Assembly (NCBI RefSeq): GCF_024648825.1
Contig: NZ_JANBBE010000003.1
Span: 372,001 to 436,000, forward strand
Length of the DNA: 64,000 bases
DNA from: Lentzea californiensis
Lineage (GTDB): Bacteria; Actinomycetota; Actinomycetes; Mycobacteriales; Pseudonocardiaceae
Direction of reading: 5' to 3'
Shown: piece by piece, positions 26,461 to 34,986 of the stretch
Numbering within the stretch: position 1 is the first letter of the stretch
Layout: the number at the start of each line of letters is the position of its first letter
Notes under the pieces: generated by a model
The model's input: the letters and a program-made list of their open reading frames with translations, nothing else
Told to the model about the DNA's origin: nothing
The model's database searches: none
Translations under genes and position numbers: made by a program

Positions 26461-27233
26461 CGGTCGACATCGCGGACCGGCCTGAGCTCGCGCCGGAGCT
26501 CAGGCTGGTGCCCCACGCGTTCCGGCGCACGTTCGGACGGCCCGCGGAAGGCGTCTGGTACGCCCCCGGCGTCCTGAACCTGCTCGGTGGCGGGGTCAAG
26601 GTGCCCGCCAAGTGGGGTGCCATCGTGGCGGGGGACCGGCGCGACGACGGCCTGCTCGAACTCGTGTCGGTGAACCGGCCGACCGAACGCGCCCTGCTGC
26701 CGTCCGACGACGTTCCGGCCTGGGCGGCGGGCGTGCGGGCGAGGGGCGGGGCCGCGTTGATGTGCAGCGTCGACCTGCCGCGGGGGAGTGGCCTGTCCGC
26801 GAGCGAGGCGCTCAGCGCGGCCGTGGAACTGGCGCTCCAGGACCTCTTGGGCGAGCGGTTCGAGGAGGCGCGGGCCGAGGTGCTCGATCTACCCGGCCAA
26901 CGGCTGCTCGTCGTCGACACCCGGATCCGGCGCCCGCGACCGCAGGTGGAACGGCCGTACGTGCGCGAAGCGGACGATCTCGGTGTGGCGTTGACGGCGT
27001 ACCACCGCGCTCAGGACCCGGATCCGGAGCAGGACGCGGTGGTCGAGGCCGCACTGGCCGCCGGCGCACGCGGCGCCAGCCTGCTGATCGACCCGCCGGG
27101 CAGGCCCGCTGTCGCACTGGTCGACGCGGACCTGGTCCCTGCGGTCAAGAAGGCGATCACGAAGGCGGTGGAGATCCCTCCCCGCTACCTCACGATCGTC
27201 CCCTGCCCCTTCAAGGCAGCGGCTTTACGGTGA
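26457..27233 (+). CDS. Degenerate GHMP-kinase (galactokinase-like) protein
   Basis: A 258-residue protein with GHMP traces: APGVLNLLGGG in place of the galactokinase substrate motif GRVNLIGEH, the ATP-binding glycine loop as DLPRGSGLSASEALSAAVELAL, and the LVVDTRIRR segment. It is much shorter than galactokinase (about 390), and the C-terminal GHMP motif (usually a GxGxGG-type loop) is not visible. It may phosphorylate or merely bind a sugar. The ATG overlaps the methyltransferase stop, so it belongs to the operon and ends it. Its 3' end overlaps the convergent glucosidase gene by 23 bases. Confidence 0.75.
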   Translation: MTVDIADRPELAPELRLVPHAFRRTFGRPAEGVWYAPGVLNLLGGGVKVPAKWGAIVAGDRRDDGLLELVSVNRPTERALLPSDDVPAWAAGVRARGGAALMCSVDLPRGSGLSASEALSAAVELALQDLLGERFEEARAEVLDLPGQRLLVVDTRIRRPRPQVERPYVREADDLGVALTAYHRAQDPDPEQDAVVEAALAAGARGASLLIDPPGRPAVALVDADLVPAVKKAITKAVEIPPRYLTIVPCPFKAAALR

Positions 27234-29451
27234 ACTCCGCCCGGCGCAGCTCCTTCGAGCTCGGACCCACCAGGAGGACGAACTCGCCCGGCTCCACCAC
27301 CCGGTTGCCGGCGGCGTCGACGATCGTGCAGGCGGAGACCGGGAGCTCGAGGCCGACCTGCACGGTCTCGCCGGGCTCCACGTCGACCTGCTTGAACGTC
27401 TTGAGCTCCTTGTCGGCCCAGCTCACCGACGTGACGGCGTCGCTGACGTAGACCTGCACGGTCTCGCGAGAAGGCCGTGACCCGGTGTTCGTGAGCGAGA
27501 TGCACGCCTTGACGGTCTCGTCCGGACGCAGCACCGCCGTCTCGACGTGCAGGTCGCCGTACTCGACCGTCGTGTACGACAGGCCCTCGCCGAACACGAA
27601 CGCCGGCTCCTGCGTCAGGTCGGCGTAGCGCGTGCCGTGCTGGCCGCGGATCTGGTTGTAGTACGTCGGCTGCTGCCCGGCGTGCGCCGCGAACGAGATC
27701 GGCAGCCGGCCGCTGGGCTCGACCAGCCCGTGCAGCACCTCGGCGATGGCACGCCCGCCCTGCATGCCGGGGTTCGCCACCCACAGCAGCGCGGCGGCGT
27801 TGCGCGCGGACGCGGGCAGGACCAGCGGCTTCGACGCCAGCAGCACCACGACCAGTGGCGTGCCGGTCTCGGCCAGCGCGTCGAGCAGGGCGATCTGGCC
27901 GCCGATCAGGTCGAGGGTGGCGGTGGACCGGCCCTCGCCGACCAGTTCGATCACGTCACCGACGACGGCGACCACGTAATCGGCGCCCTCGGCCGCCGCG
28001 ACGGCCTCGGCGATCAGGTTCGCGTCCGGCGCGCAGGCCTTCACGACCGGCGGGCGCGGCTGGCCGTCGGGGAACGTGTCGCCCTCGGGGTCCGGCTCCA
28101 GCGTGAGGACGTCGGCGCCGCGCGCGTACGTGACCTCCTGCGACGAGAGTTCGCGCAGCCCGTCGAGGACCGTCGTGATCATCCCGCGCGGGTGGCCGTT
28201 GGGCAGCCAGTCGGCCTGGCCGGATGAGCCGGCCCAGTCGCCGAGCTGGGTCTGGGCGTCGTCGGCGAGCGGCCCGACGACCGCGATCCTGCCCTTCGGC
28301 TTGCTGAACGGCAGCACGCCCTCGTTGCGCAGCAGCACCAGCGAACGGCGCGCGACCTGCAGGTTCAGCGCCACGTGGTCGTCGTGGTTGATCATCACGC
28401 GCTGGCGTTCGGCGTCGGGCCTGCGCGGGTTCTCGAACAGCCCGAGGTCGAACTTCAGCGTCAGGATGCGGGTGACCGCGCGGTCGAGGTCCGACTCGGC
28501 CAGCAGCCCGTCCTCGACGGCCTGCAGCGCGCCGTCGAAGAACTGCGGGGTCGTCATGATCATGTCGTTGCCGGCCTTCACGGCGGCCGCGGCGGCGTGC
28601 GCGTAGTCGGGCTGCAGCTTCTGCTCCCAGACCATGCGGCCGACGTTGTCCCAGTCCGTGATGAGCGTGCCCTGGTAGCCCCACTCGCCGCGCAGGACCT
28701 CGTCGAGCAGCCACGAGTTGACCGTGATCGGCACGCCGTCCGTGGACTGGTAGCCGAGCATGAACGTGGCGCAGCCCTCGCGGGCGACTCGCTCGAACGG
28801 CGGCAGGAACCACGACCGCAGCTTGCGGCGCGACAGGTCGGCCTCACTGGCGTCGCGGCCGCCCTGGGTCTCGGAGTACCCGGCGAAGTGCTTCGCGGTC
28901 GCGAGGATCGCCGTCTCGTCGGACAGGCCGTCGCCCTGGTAGCCGCGGACCATCGCCGCCGCGAGCTCACCGATCAGCACCGGGTCCTCGCCGAACGTCT
29001 CGTCGACGCGGCCCCAGCGCAGGTCCCGCGAGATGCACAGGACCGGTGAGAACGTCCAGTGCACGCCGGTCGCGGCCGCCTCGACGGCGGTGACCCTGGC
29101 GACCTGCTCGACCAGCTCCGGGTCCCAGCTCGCGGCCATGCCCAGCTGCGTCGGGAAGATCGTGGCGCCCTCGTAGAACGAGTGGCCGTGGATGCAGTCC
29201 TCGGCGATCAGCAGCGGGACGCGCAACCGCGTCCGCGTGGTGAGGTCCTGCGCGCGCAGCACTCGCTCCGGCGAGGTGTGCAGGATCGACCCGACGTGCT
29301 TGCGCAGCACGTGGTCGTCCAGGTCCTCCCTCGAGTCCAGCTGCATCATCTGGCCGACCTTCTCGGCCAGCGTCATGCGGCCCAGCAGGTCGGCTACCCG
29401 CTCTGCGGTGGGCAGCGTGGCGTCGAGGTAGGGCACGTCGTCGCGATCCAT
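27211..29451 (-). CDS. Glycoside hydrolase family 3 beta-glucosidase
   Basis: A 746-residue GH3 enzyme without a signal peptide, so probably cytoplasmic. The N-terminal barrel includes MTLAEKVGQM, LLIAEDCIHGH, KHFAGYSETQGGRD and nucleophile Asp266 in ITDWDNVG. The middle alpha/beta sandwich has LLRNEGVLPF and GDVIELVGEGRSTATLDL. A fibronectin III-like C-terminal domain runs VKACISLTNTGSRPSRETVQVYV. Typical substrates are cellobiose or other beta-glucosides. It is convergent with the lipid operon; a link to deglycosylating its product is possible but not needed, because the upstream operator points to cellobiose control. Confidence 0.93.
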   Translation of the reverse strand: MDRDDVPYLDATLPTAERVADLLGRMTLAEKVGQMMQLDSREDLDDHVLRKHVGSILHTSPERVLRAQDLTTRTRLRVPLLIAEDCIHGHSFYEGATIFPTQLGMAASWDPELVEQVARVTAVEAAATGVHWTFSPVLCISRDLRWGRVDETFGEDPVLIGELAAAMVRGYQGDGLSDETAILATAKHFAGYSETQGGRDASEADLSRRKLRSWFLPPFERVAREGCATFMLGYQSTDGVPITVNSWLLDEVLRGEWGYQGTLITDWDNVGRMVWEQKLQPDYAHAAAAAVKAGNDMIMTTPQFFDGALQAVEDGLLAESDLDRAVTRILTLKFDLGLFENPRRPDAERQRVMINHDDHVALNLQVARRSLVLLRNEGVLPFSKPKGRIAVVGPLADDAQTQLGDWAGSSGQADWLPNGHPRGMITTVLDGLRELSSQEVTYARGADVLTLEPDPEGDTFPDGQPRPPVVKACAPDANLIAEAVAAAEGADYVVAVVGDVIELVGEGRSTATLDLIGGQIALLDALAETGTPLVVVLLASKPLVLPASARNAAALLWVANPGMQGGRAIAEVLHGLVEPSGRLPISFAAHAGQQPTYYNQIRGQHGTRYADLTQEPAFVFGEGLSYTTVEYGDLHVETAVLRPDETVKACISLTNTGSRPSRETVQVYVSDAVTSVSWADKELKTFKQVDVEPGETVQVGLELPVSACTIVDAAGNRVVEPGEFVLLVGPSSKELRRAEFTVKPLP

Positions 29452-29488
29452 GTGGTCTCCGAGAGGGCTCGTGCGGCGGCAGCGTCTA

Positions 29489-29502
29489 TGGGAGCGCTCT
29501 CA
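29489..29502. promoter_or_regulatory. CebR-like operator
   Basis: TGGGAGCGCTCTCA lies 38-51 bases upstream of the beta-glucosidase start. It differs by one base from the perfect palindrome TGGGAGCGCTCCCA known as the CebR (cellobiose repressor, LacI family) site in Streptomyces. Its position fits repression of the glucosidase. The repressor gene is not in this window. Confidence 0.65.
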
Positions 29503-29514
29503 CAGTTGATACCT

Positions 29515-29542
29515 GAAACCGGTTCCGGGCGAAACCGGTTTC
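29515..29542. promoter_or_regulatory. Two LacI-type palindromes upstream of the glucosidase
   Basis: GAAACCGGTTCC (29515-29526) and GAAACCGGTTTC (29531-29542) are spaced 16 bases start to start, the second a perfect palindrome. Such central-CG sites are typical for LacI-family repressors. With the CebR-like site next to them, the glucosidase promoter may answer to more than one sugar regulator. The rest of the 294-base gap (29452-29745) shows nothing else I can support. Confidence 0.5.
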
Positions 29543-29745
29543 TTGATTTCCGGTACAAACGAATCGGTTGAGTAACCCGAACGCGACAAACCGGCAACCC
29601 TGCGGGGTCGCCGTTCCCGGCGTGCAGCGCCACCGTCACACGCCTCAACTTGAGCGAGCCCAACTCAAGTTTTCAGGTGCACGCGGGGACCTTTCGTACT
29701 CCAGGAGGATACGCGGGGGCCCCGCGTGCCGAACTGTGAGCGAGG

Positions 29746-30243
29746 CTAGCGGGTGGCCTTGGTGCCTGCCGGTGAGATGGCGAACCACTTGTCGTCCACG
29801 CCGTGCCCGGTCGTGTCGCCGGCCCCCTCGTCGTCGACGTACCGGTGAACCGGCTTGCCGGCGATGGTGACCTGCTCCAGCCCGTCCGGGCGCTTCGTCG
29901 TGCCCAGCAGCGCCTGGTCGAGACCCGGTGCCTCGATCCTGCCGCCCGCGGCCAGCAACGGCGGCCACACGAGCGTGCACTCCGGTTCGAGGCAGGCCGG
30001 CTTCGACGGGCCGTCCTGGGCGTTGAAGTAGAGGGTGTTGCTCTCGCGGTCGGCGACTACGGCACCGACCGCGGGCGACTCCTCGACCTGCAGTTTCGCG
30101 ATGTCTCCCGGCAGGATCTGAGTGGGCCCCGCGACCGGACCGGCAGCGGCCTCCAGTTCGGCCGGCGAGGCGGTCTCCTGCTCCGGCGGTGCGGAACAGG
30201 CACCCAGGCACACGAGCAGCGCGAGAACGGCGAATCGGCTCAC
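29746..30243 (-). CDS. Secreted lipoprotein, COG4315-type repeat
   Basis: A 165-residue lipoprotein: signal MSRFAVLALLVCLGACSAPP with Cys16 in the lipobox LGAC. The mature part has the family's paired motifs, SNTLYFNAQDGPSKPACLEPECTLVWPPLL and KRPDGLEQVTIAGKPVHRYVDDEGAGDTTGHGVDDKWFAISP (with Y/D and W positions typical of the 'secreted repeat of unknown function'). Two Cys (in PACLEPEC) may form a disulfide. Function is unknown; redox or cell-wall roles are only guesses. It lies 33 bases beyond the TetR gene's stop on the same strand, so the two may be co-transcribed. Confidence 0.85.
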   Translation of the reverse strand: MSRFAVLALLVCLGACSAPPEQETASPAELEAAAGPVAGPTQILPGDIAKLQVEESPAVGAVVADRESNTLYFNAQDGPSKPACLEPECTLVWPPLLAAGGRIEAPGLDQALLGTTKRPDGLEQVTIAGKPVHRYVDDEGAGDTTGHGVDDKWFAISPAGTKATR

Positions 30244-30276
30244 ATCGGGGATTACGGACGGCGGTGCCCCATCGGT

Positions 30277-30912
30277 TCAGCGCTCCTGCGGGACTTGTGC
30301 CCGCAGGATGGCCGCCAGCATGAGCTCGCGGATCTCCCCGGCGATCTCGTCGACCGCGAGCGGCGGCCGGTGCGCCTGCCACTCGCGCAGCAGGCCGGTG
30401 ATCGCACCCACGAGCGCTATCGCGGTGAGCCGGTACGACCGCTGCGGCGCCACGCCCGCGGACGCTGCCCGCAGCGCCTCCGACTCGATGAACTCCGCCC
30501 ACGTGTTCACCCAGCGCACGTGCTGCTGCTCGATCTCCGCGTTCACGCCCACGGCCTCGACGTAGTTGAGGCGCGGCGCACGGGGATCGGCCGTCACGCT
30601 GCGCACGAACACGTCCAGCAGCGCCGTGATCCGGACCCGCACGTCGTCGGTCTCCAACTCGGCCAGCGCCGTGCGGACGCGCGTGAACGCCGTGGCGTTG
30701 ATCAGATCGTGCAGGTCGCGCAGCAGGTCCTCCTTCGAGGCGAACTCCTCGTAGAAGTTGCGCGTGGAGACACCGGCCTCGGTGCACAGCCCGGAGATCT
30801 TGGTGCCCGCGAAGCCCGTGCTCGTGAACAGCGCCAGGCCGGCCTGCAGCAGCTTCGCCCGGCGCTCCGCCTTGCGCTGCTCGGGTGAAATGCCGCCGTA
30901 CGCACGAGCCAC
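30277..30912 (-). CDS. TetR-family transcriptional regulator
   Basis: A 211-residue repressor-type protein. The N-terminal helix-turn-helix is RRAKLLQAGLALFTSTGFAGTKISGLCTEAGVSTRNFYEEFASKEDLL. The C-terminal all-helical part has SYRLTAIALVGAITGLLREW, which would hold the ligand pocket and dimer face. The target is unknown; autoregulation and control of the following lipoprotein gene is the simplest guess. Confidence 0.88.
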   Translation of the reverse strand: MARAYGGISPEQRKAERRAKLLQAGLALFTSTGFAGTKISGLCTEAGVSTRNFYEEFASKEDLLRDLHDLINATAFTRVRTALAELETDDVRVRITALLDVFVRSVTADPRAPRLNYVEAVGVNAEIEQQHVRWVNTWAEFIESEALRAASAGVAPQRSYRLTAIALVGAITGLLREWQAHRPPLAVDEIAGEIRELMLAAILRAQVPQER

Positions 30913-31002
30913 CTGGGGCGCTCCAATCTGGTAACTGGGCTTGTCAGATTACGTCGGCGCAACCTCACGCGCATGCCAGGCGTCTAGACCTTTGCGCGGG
31001 GG

Positions 31003-31590
31003 TCAACTGCCCGTCGCGCTGGGGATCAGAGCGGGGCAACCTCCGGTGAGGTAGCCGGAGTTGTACTCGAAATGCCACTGCTCGTTTTCGTAACGGCGGC
31101 ACCAGCCGAGGGTGTTGCCGTTTTTCTCGACCCATTTGGCTGATTCGATCGGCTGAACGTCGACCGCGAATCCGATCACGTGCATCGAACGGTCCGGCGG
31201 ATTCAGCACGTACTTCGACGCGAGTTCTTCGGTCCCGAACTTCTCGACCGCCTCGTCGAACTCCGCCCGCTGTTGCTGACGGCTGCGCTTGCCGTCGTTG
31301 AGGCAGAGCTTGACGCCCTGGTCAGAAGCCTTCTGGCGCAGCTGGAGCCACGCCTGCAGCACCTCGGGGCGCAGGCCTCGCGGCTCCTCGTCGAAGTAGC
31401 GCGCGTCGATCGAGCAGTTCGGCCCGTCCGGTGGTCCTGGCACCTCCTCGATTATCGCGAGCGGCTTTCCCGGATGGCGGTCGAACACGAGCGTCAATCT
31501 GCCCAGGTAACCCAGCGCGCCGCCGGTGGAAACCACGAATGTGACGATCAGGAGCACGCCGGACACGACGCGTCTGGAGGTCTTGGACAT
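31003..31590 (-). CDS. VanY-like D-alanyl-D-alanine carboxypeptidase (M15)
   Basis: A 195-residue membrane-anchored peptidase. One N-terminal transmembrane helix (VVSGVLLIVTFVVSTGGALGYL) precedes an extracytoplasmic M15 domain with the zinc motifs SMHVIGFAVDV (His, Asp) and QWHFEY (His). LNDGKRSRQQQRAEFDEAVEKFG matches the VanY substrate region. Paired Cys residues (CSIDAR, LCLND, GWCRR, GGCPAL) suggest disulfides. The open frame extends upstream to 31698, but ATG at 31590 places the signal helix at the start as expected. It trims peptidoglycan stem peptides; vancomycin resistance is not implied since vanHAX is absent. Confidence 0.88.
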   Translation of the reverse strand: MSKTSRRVVSGVLLIVTFVVSTGGALGYLGRLTLVFDRHPGKPLAIIEEVPGPPDGPNCSIDARYFDEEPRGLRPEVLQAWLQLRQKASDQGVKLCLNDGKRSRQQQRAEFDEAVEKFGTEELASKYVLNPPDRSMHVIGFAVDVQPIESAKWVEKNGNTLGWCRRYENEQWHFEYNSGYLTGGCPALIPSATGS

Positions 31591-31833
31591 GATTCGAATA
31601 ATACGTCGGCGCGCAACCTCGTCTGTCAGCAACCCGTAACAGTTCGTCGGCAGCTGTGTCCCGGTGAACGTGGCGAGCACCACATCCATTCGGACCAACC
31701 GTGCTTTCCGTGGTTCGGCAAATGTGATCGGTGAACAGTTCCTGGCCCCTTTCGGCGTGGTGATTCAAGATGGCAACATCTGCATCGGCCGAGAACCGGC
31801 CCGTTTTTGTGAGGTCTCAGGAGGACCGCTTTC

Positions 31834-32232
31834 ATGTCCGGCCGCATTCTTGCGTTCGTTGCTCTGTTCGTGTCGCTTTTCGCCTTCACCGGCACCGCTC
31901 AGGCTGCACCCCCGTCTGCTTCCCGGGGTGGCACCGCGCTCGTGCTCACCGCCCAGTACTCGGAGTTCGACGGCGGCGCCTTCAAGGCGACCGTCCTGAC
32001 CTGCGAGCGAGGTGACCAGCACCCGCGCAGGGCCCTCGCCTGCGCGACGCTCGCCTCCGCCGGTGCCGACCTGCAGACGATGCAGGCCGACGGCAGGGCG
32101 TGCACGTTCCACTACGCGCCCGTCGAAGTCGCGATGTTCGGTTTCTGGCGCGGCGAGCCCGTCAGCGAAGTGCACACCTACCCGAACTCGTGCGTCATGT
32201 TGGCGCACACCGGTGCCCTCTTCGATTTCTAG
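31834..32232 (+). CDS. SSI-family secreted subtilisin/protease inhibitor
   Basis: A 132-residue protein with signal peptide MSGRILAFVALFVSLFAFTGTAQA and cleavage after AQA. The mature part follows the Streptomyces subtilisin inhibitor pattern: ATVLTCERGDQHPRRALACATLASAGADL, ACTFHYAPVEVAMFGFWRG, NSCVMLAHTGALFDF, with four conserved Cys making two disulfides. Family proteins block extracellular subtilisin or transglutaminase-activating proteases. The reactive-site loop near YAPVEV differs from the common KEY.PV form, so target specificity may differ. The ribosome-binding site is AGGAGG, 6 bases before ATG. Confidence 0.9.
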   Translation: MSGRILAFVALFVSLFAFTGTAQAAPPSASRGGTALVLTAQYSEFDGGAFKATVLTCERGDQHPRRALACATLASAGADLQTMQADGRACTFHYAPVEVAMFGFWRGEPVSEVHTYPNSCVMLAHTGALFDF

Positions 32233-32254
32233 GAATCGATCACGGCACCTCAGG

Positions 32255-32299
32255 CAAATGTGGAGCGGGGCGCGGCAGGGGCGCTTCGCTCCACATTTG
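32255..32299 (+). terminator. Strong hairpin after the inhibitor gene
   Basis: CAAATGTGGAGCG (32255-32267) and CGCTCCACATTTG (32287-32299) form a perfect 13-bp stem around a 19-base loop, 23 bases after the inhibitor stop. No T-run follows, but stem strength and position favour transcription termination. Confidence 0.65.
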
Positions 32300-32363
32300 T
32301 CGCATCGCGAATGGGTGCTGCGCCGAATGGCGGGCGGCCCGCCGGGCGTGCGAGGGTTGGATC

Positions 32364-33461
32364 ATGGCCGCCGCTCCCCGCTTCCCGATGCTCCACTGGA
32401 CGACCATCACGCCCGTGCTCGGCATGGTCCTGCTCGCCCTGACCTGGGGGCGCGACCTCGGGGGCGTGCTCGTCGCGCTCGTCGCCCTGGTCCTCGCCGC
32501 GACCGTCCTCGCCGCCGTGCACCACGCCGAGGTCGTCGCGTTGCGGGTGGGGGAGCCGTTCGGATCTTTGGTCCTCGCAGTCGCGGTGACGGTCATCGAG
32601 GTGGCGCTGATCGTCACGCTCATGGTGTCCGGCGGGCCCGAGGCCTCGTCCCTGGCGCGCGACACGGTGTTCGCCGCGGTCATGATCACGACGAACGGCA
32701 TCATCGGCATCGCGCTGCTGCTCGGTGCGATCAAGCACCACACGATCCTGTTCAACGCGGAGGGCAGCGGCGGCGCGCTCGCCACGGTGATGACGCTCGC
32801 CACCCTCACGCTGGTGCTGCCGACGTTCACCACGACGACGCCCGGCCCCGAGTTCTCCGGCCCGCAGCTCGCGTTCGCGGCCTTCGCCTCCCTCGGCCTG
32901 TACGCGCTGTTCGTCTTCACCCAAACCGTCCGGCACCGCGACTTCTTCCTGCCGGTCGACGAGGACGGCGTGATCGAGGCCGACGACCACGCCGAGGCGC
33001 CGTCCGGCAAGGCCGCGCTGACCTCGCTCGGCTTCCTGCTCCTCGCCCTGGTCGCGGTGGTCGGCCTCGCGAAGATCGAGTCGCCCGCGATCGAGGCGGG
33101 CGTGCGCGCGGCCGGGTTCCCGCAGTCGTTCGTCGGTGTCGTCATCGCCCTGCTGGTGCTGCTGCCCGAGACGATCGCCGCCTCCCGCGCCGCGTTGCGC
33201 GACAGGATCCAGACCAGCATCAACCTCGGTTACGGCTCTGCCATCGCGAGCATCGGCCTCACGATCCCGACCATCGCGCTCGCGACAATCTGGCTGGACG
33301 GGCCGCTGATGCTCGGCCTCGGGTCGACGCAGATGATCCTGCTGCTGCTGACCGTGCTGGTCAGTGTCCTGACCGTCGTGCCGGGCCGGGCGACCCGCCT
33401 GCAGGGTGGCGTGCACCTGGTGCTGCTGGCCGCGTTCCTGTTCCTGGCTGTGAACCCGTAG
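32364..33461 (+). CDS. Ca2+/H+ (ChaA-type) cation antiporter
   Basis: A 365-residue membrane protein with about 11 hydrophobic segments in two CaCA-type repeats. Signature repeats are AVAVTVIEVALIVTLM and ITTNGIIGIALLLGA in the first half, and FVGVVIALLVLLPETIAASRAALRD plus NLGYGSAIASIGLTIPTIALA in the second; the Glu in each alpha repeat is present. An acidic cytoplasmic loop (VDEDGVIEADDHAEA) splits the halves. It should export Ca2+ or Na+ in exchange for protons. ATG at 32364 is chosen over the longer open frame because the hydrophobic part begins there. Confidence 0.9.
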   Translation: MAAAPRFPMLHWTTITPVLGMVLLALTWGRDLGGVLVALVALVLAATVLAAVHHAEVVALRVGEPFGSLVLAVAVTVIEVALIVTLMVSGGPEASSLARDTVFAAVMITTNGIIGIALLLGAIKHHTILFNAEGSGGALATVMTLATLTLVLPTFTTTTPGPEFSGPQLAFAAFASLGLYALFVFTQTVRHRDFFLPVDEDGVIEADDHAEAPSGKAALTSLGFLLLALVAVVGLAKIESPAIEAGVRAAGFPQSFVGVVIALLVLLPETIAASRAALRDRIQTSINLGYGSAIASIGLTIPTIALATIWLDGPLMLGLGSTQMILLLLTVLVSVLTVVPGRATRLQGGVHLVLLAAFLFLAVNP

Positions 33462-33477
33462 CCGGGATCGTTCCCGG
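33462..33477 (+). terminator. Short hairpin after antiporter gene
   Basis: CCGGGA-TCGT-TCCCGG, a 6-bp stem with a 4-base loop, starts at the base after the stop codon and is followed by TCTTC. Probable terminator between the antiporter and the flavoprotein gene. Confidence 0.5.
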
Positions 33478-33525
33478 TCTTCAGATCCGTTGTGCCCCAG
33501 TTCGTCCGGCTCCTACGTTCGTGCC

Positions 33526-34932
33526 ATGTTGCGTCGCAGGGCACTTCTGCGGTCGGCCGTTCTGGGGACCGTGTCGGCACTCGCCGGCAAGTCCACAATG
33601 GACGTCCAGCTGATCAGGCCGGGCGACGCCGCCTACGGAGACGCCAAACTCGGCTACTTCACGCAGTACGACGCCCAGCGCCCCAGCGCGATCGCGCGGG
33701 TCACGTCACCGGCGGACGTCCAGCGGTGCATCGAGATCGCACGCCAGGAGCGGACGAGGATCACCGCTCGCTGCGGCGGCCACAGCTATCCGGGCTACTC
33801 CACCGCGGACGGTGCCCTGGTCGTCGACGTGCGCGGTCTCAACCGCATCGACGTCCGGTCCGACGGCACGGCCGAGGTCGGCGCGGGCGTGCTGCTGATG
33901 GACCTCTACACCGCGCTGGCGAACGCCGGGCGGATGATGCCGGCGGGCACGTGCGCGACGGTCGGCATCTCCGGGCTGACGCTGGGCGGCGGCATCGGCG
34001 TGACCGCGAGGCAGTTCGGCCTCACCAGCGACCGGCTGGTCAGCGCGCGGATCGTGACACCCGACGGTGTGCACCGCACGGTGTCGGCCACCGAACACGC
34101 CGACCTGTTCTGGGCGTTGCGCGGCGGTGGCGGCGGCAACTTCGGCATCGTCACGTCGTTCGTCTTCCGCACCGAACCCGCGCGCGACCTCACGACGTTC
34201 ACGCTCCAGTTCCCGTCCGCGGCGCTGGCCTCGTTGCTCAGCGCGTGGCCGGACTGGCAGGGCAAGGCGCCGGACGCCCTCACCTCGACCGCAGGCGTCG
34301 GCAGCGGCTCGAACCCGTACGTCGAGGTCGGCGGCTGTTTCGTGGGAACGCCGGCGAACCTCCGTCCGCTGCTGGACGACCTCGTCCGCCGCGTCGGCTC
34401 ACAACCCACCTCGCGCCGCGAGACCGAGCAGGGCTTCCTGGCCGCGATGGAACGGTTCGCGTGGTGCAGGGTCAGCGACGGCTCGTGCCGGCCGAGCTGG
34501 AACGGAGGCGGCGGCAGCCAGTCGCGCGGCAGCTACGTCGCGACTTCGCGGATGCTGACCAAGCCGATCACCGACCCGCAGAAGCTCGCGGACGTCTTCG
34601 AGAACACCCCCGACTCCTACAACATGATCGACGCCCTGGGCGGCGCGGTCGGCCGCGGCCCGGCCACCGCGTTCCCGCACCGGACCGCCCTCGCGAGCAT
34701 CCAGGTCGAGCTGACCCTGGCCGCCGGGGAGGCGAACGCGCGGCGGGCGATGGGCGTCGCGCGGGACGAGCTCGGCAAGATGTTCGGTGCCACCGGGTAC
34801 GTCAACTACATCGACCCGCAGATGCCGGACTGGGCGAACGCCTACTACGGCTCGTCACTGCCCAGGCTTCGTGAGGTGGCCCGCAAGTACGACCCCGATC
34901 GGGTCTTCACCTTCGCGCAGGGGCTCGCCTGA
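33526..34932 (+). CDS. FAD-linked oxidoreductase with BBE domain
   Basis: A 468-residue berberine-bridge-enzyme-like oxidase. An Arg-rich N-terminus (MLRRRALLRSAVLGT) may be a short Tat-like signal. The PCMH FAD domain has ARCGGHSYPGYS (His86) and AGTCATVG (Cys143), the two residues that bind FAD covalently in bicovalent members. GGGGGNFGIVTSFVF follows, and the C-terminal BBE motif YVNYIDPQMPDWANAYYGSSLPRLREVARKYDPDRVF is complete. Relatives oxidise carbohydrates or secondary metabolites with release of H2O2. The start is ATG 33526; an upstream in-frame codon at 33490 lacks a ribosome-binding site. Confidence 0.9.
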   Translation: MLRRRALLRSAVLGTVSALAGKSTMDVQLIRPGDAAYGDAKLGYFTQYDAQRPSAIARVTSPADVQRCIEIARQERTRITARCGGHSYPGYSTADGALVVDVRGLNRIDVRSDGTAEVGAGVLLMDLYTALANAGRMMPAGTCATVGISGLTLGGGIGVTARQFGLTSDRLVSARIVTPDGVHRTVSATEHADLFWALRGGGGGNFGIVTSFVFRTEPARDLTTFTLQFPSAALASLLSAWPDWQGKAPDALTSTAGVGSGSNPYVEVGGCFVGTPANLRPLLDDLVRRVGSQPTSRRETEQGFLAAMERFAWCRVSDGSCRPSWNGGGGSQSRGSYVATSRMLTKPITDPQKLADVFENTPDSYNMIDALGGAVGRGPATAFPHRTALASIQVELTLAAGEANARRAMGVARDELGKMFGATGYVNYIDPQMPDWANAYYGSSLPRLREVARKYDPDRVFTFAQGLA

Positions 34933-34986
34933 GTTCATGAAGCCGAACGGCCTATTGTCCTGTTGCGGCGTTCGGCCCTACATTGC

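Noticed and set aside
27211..29451. GH3 enzyme as part of the lipid operon (product deglycosylation)
   Set aside because: It is convergent, overlaps only at the 3' ends and has its own CebR-like operator, so ordinary beta-glucoside use is simpler.
31003..31590. Vancomycin resistance gene
   Set aside because: VanY-like peptidase alone; no vanHAX or VanRS genes, and such peptidases are common in cell-wall maintenance.
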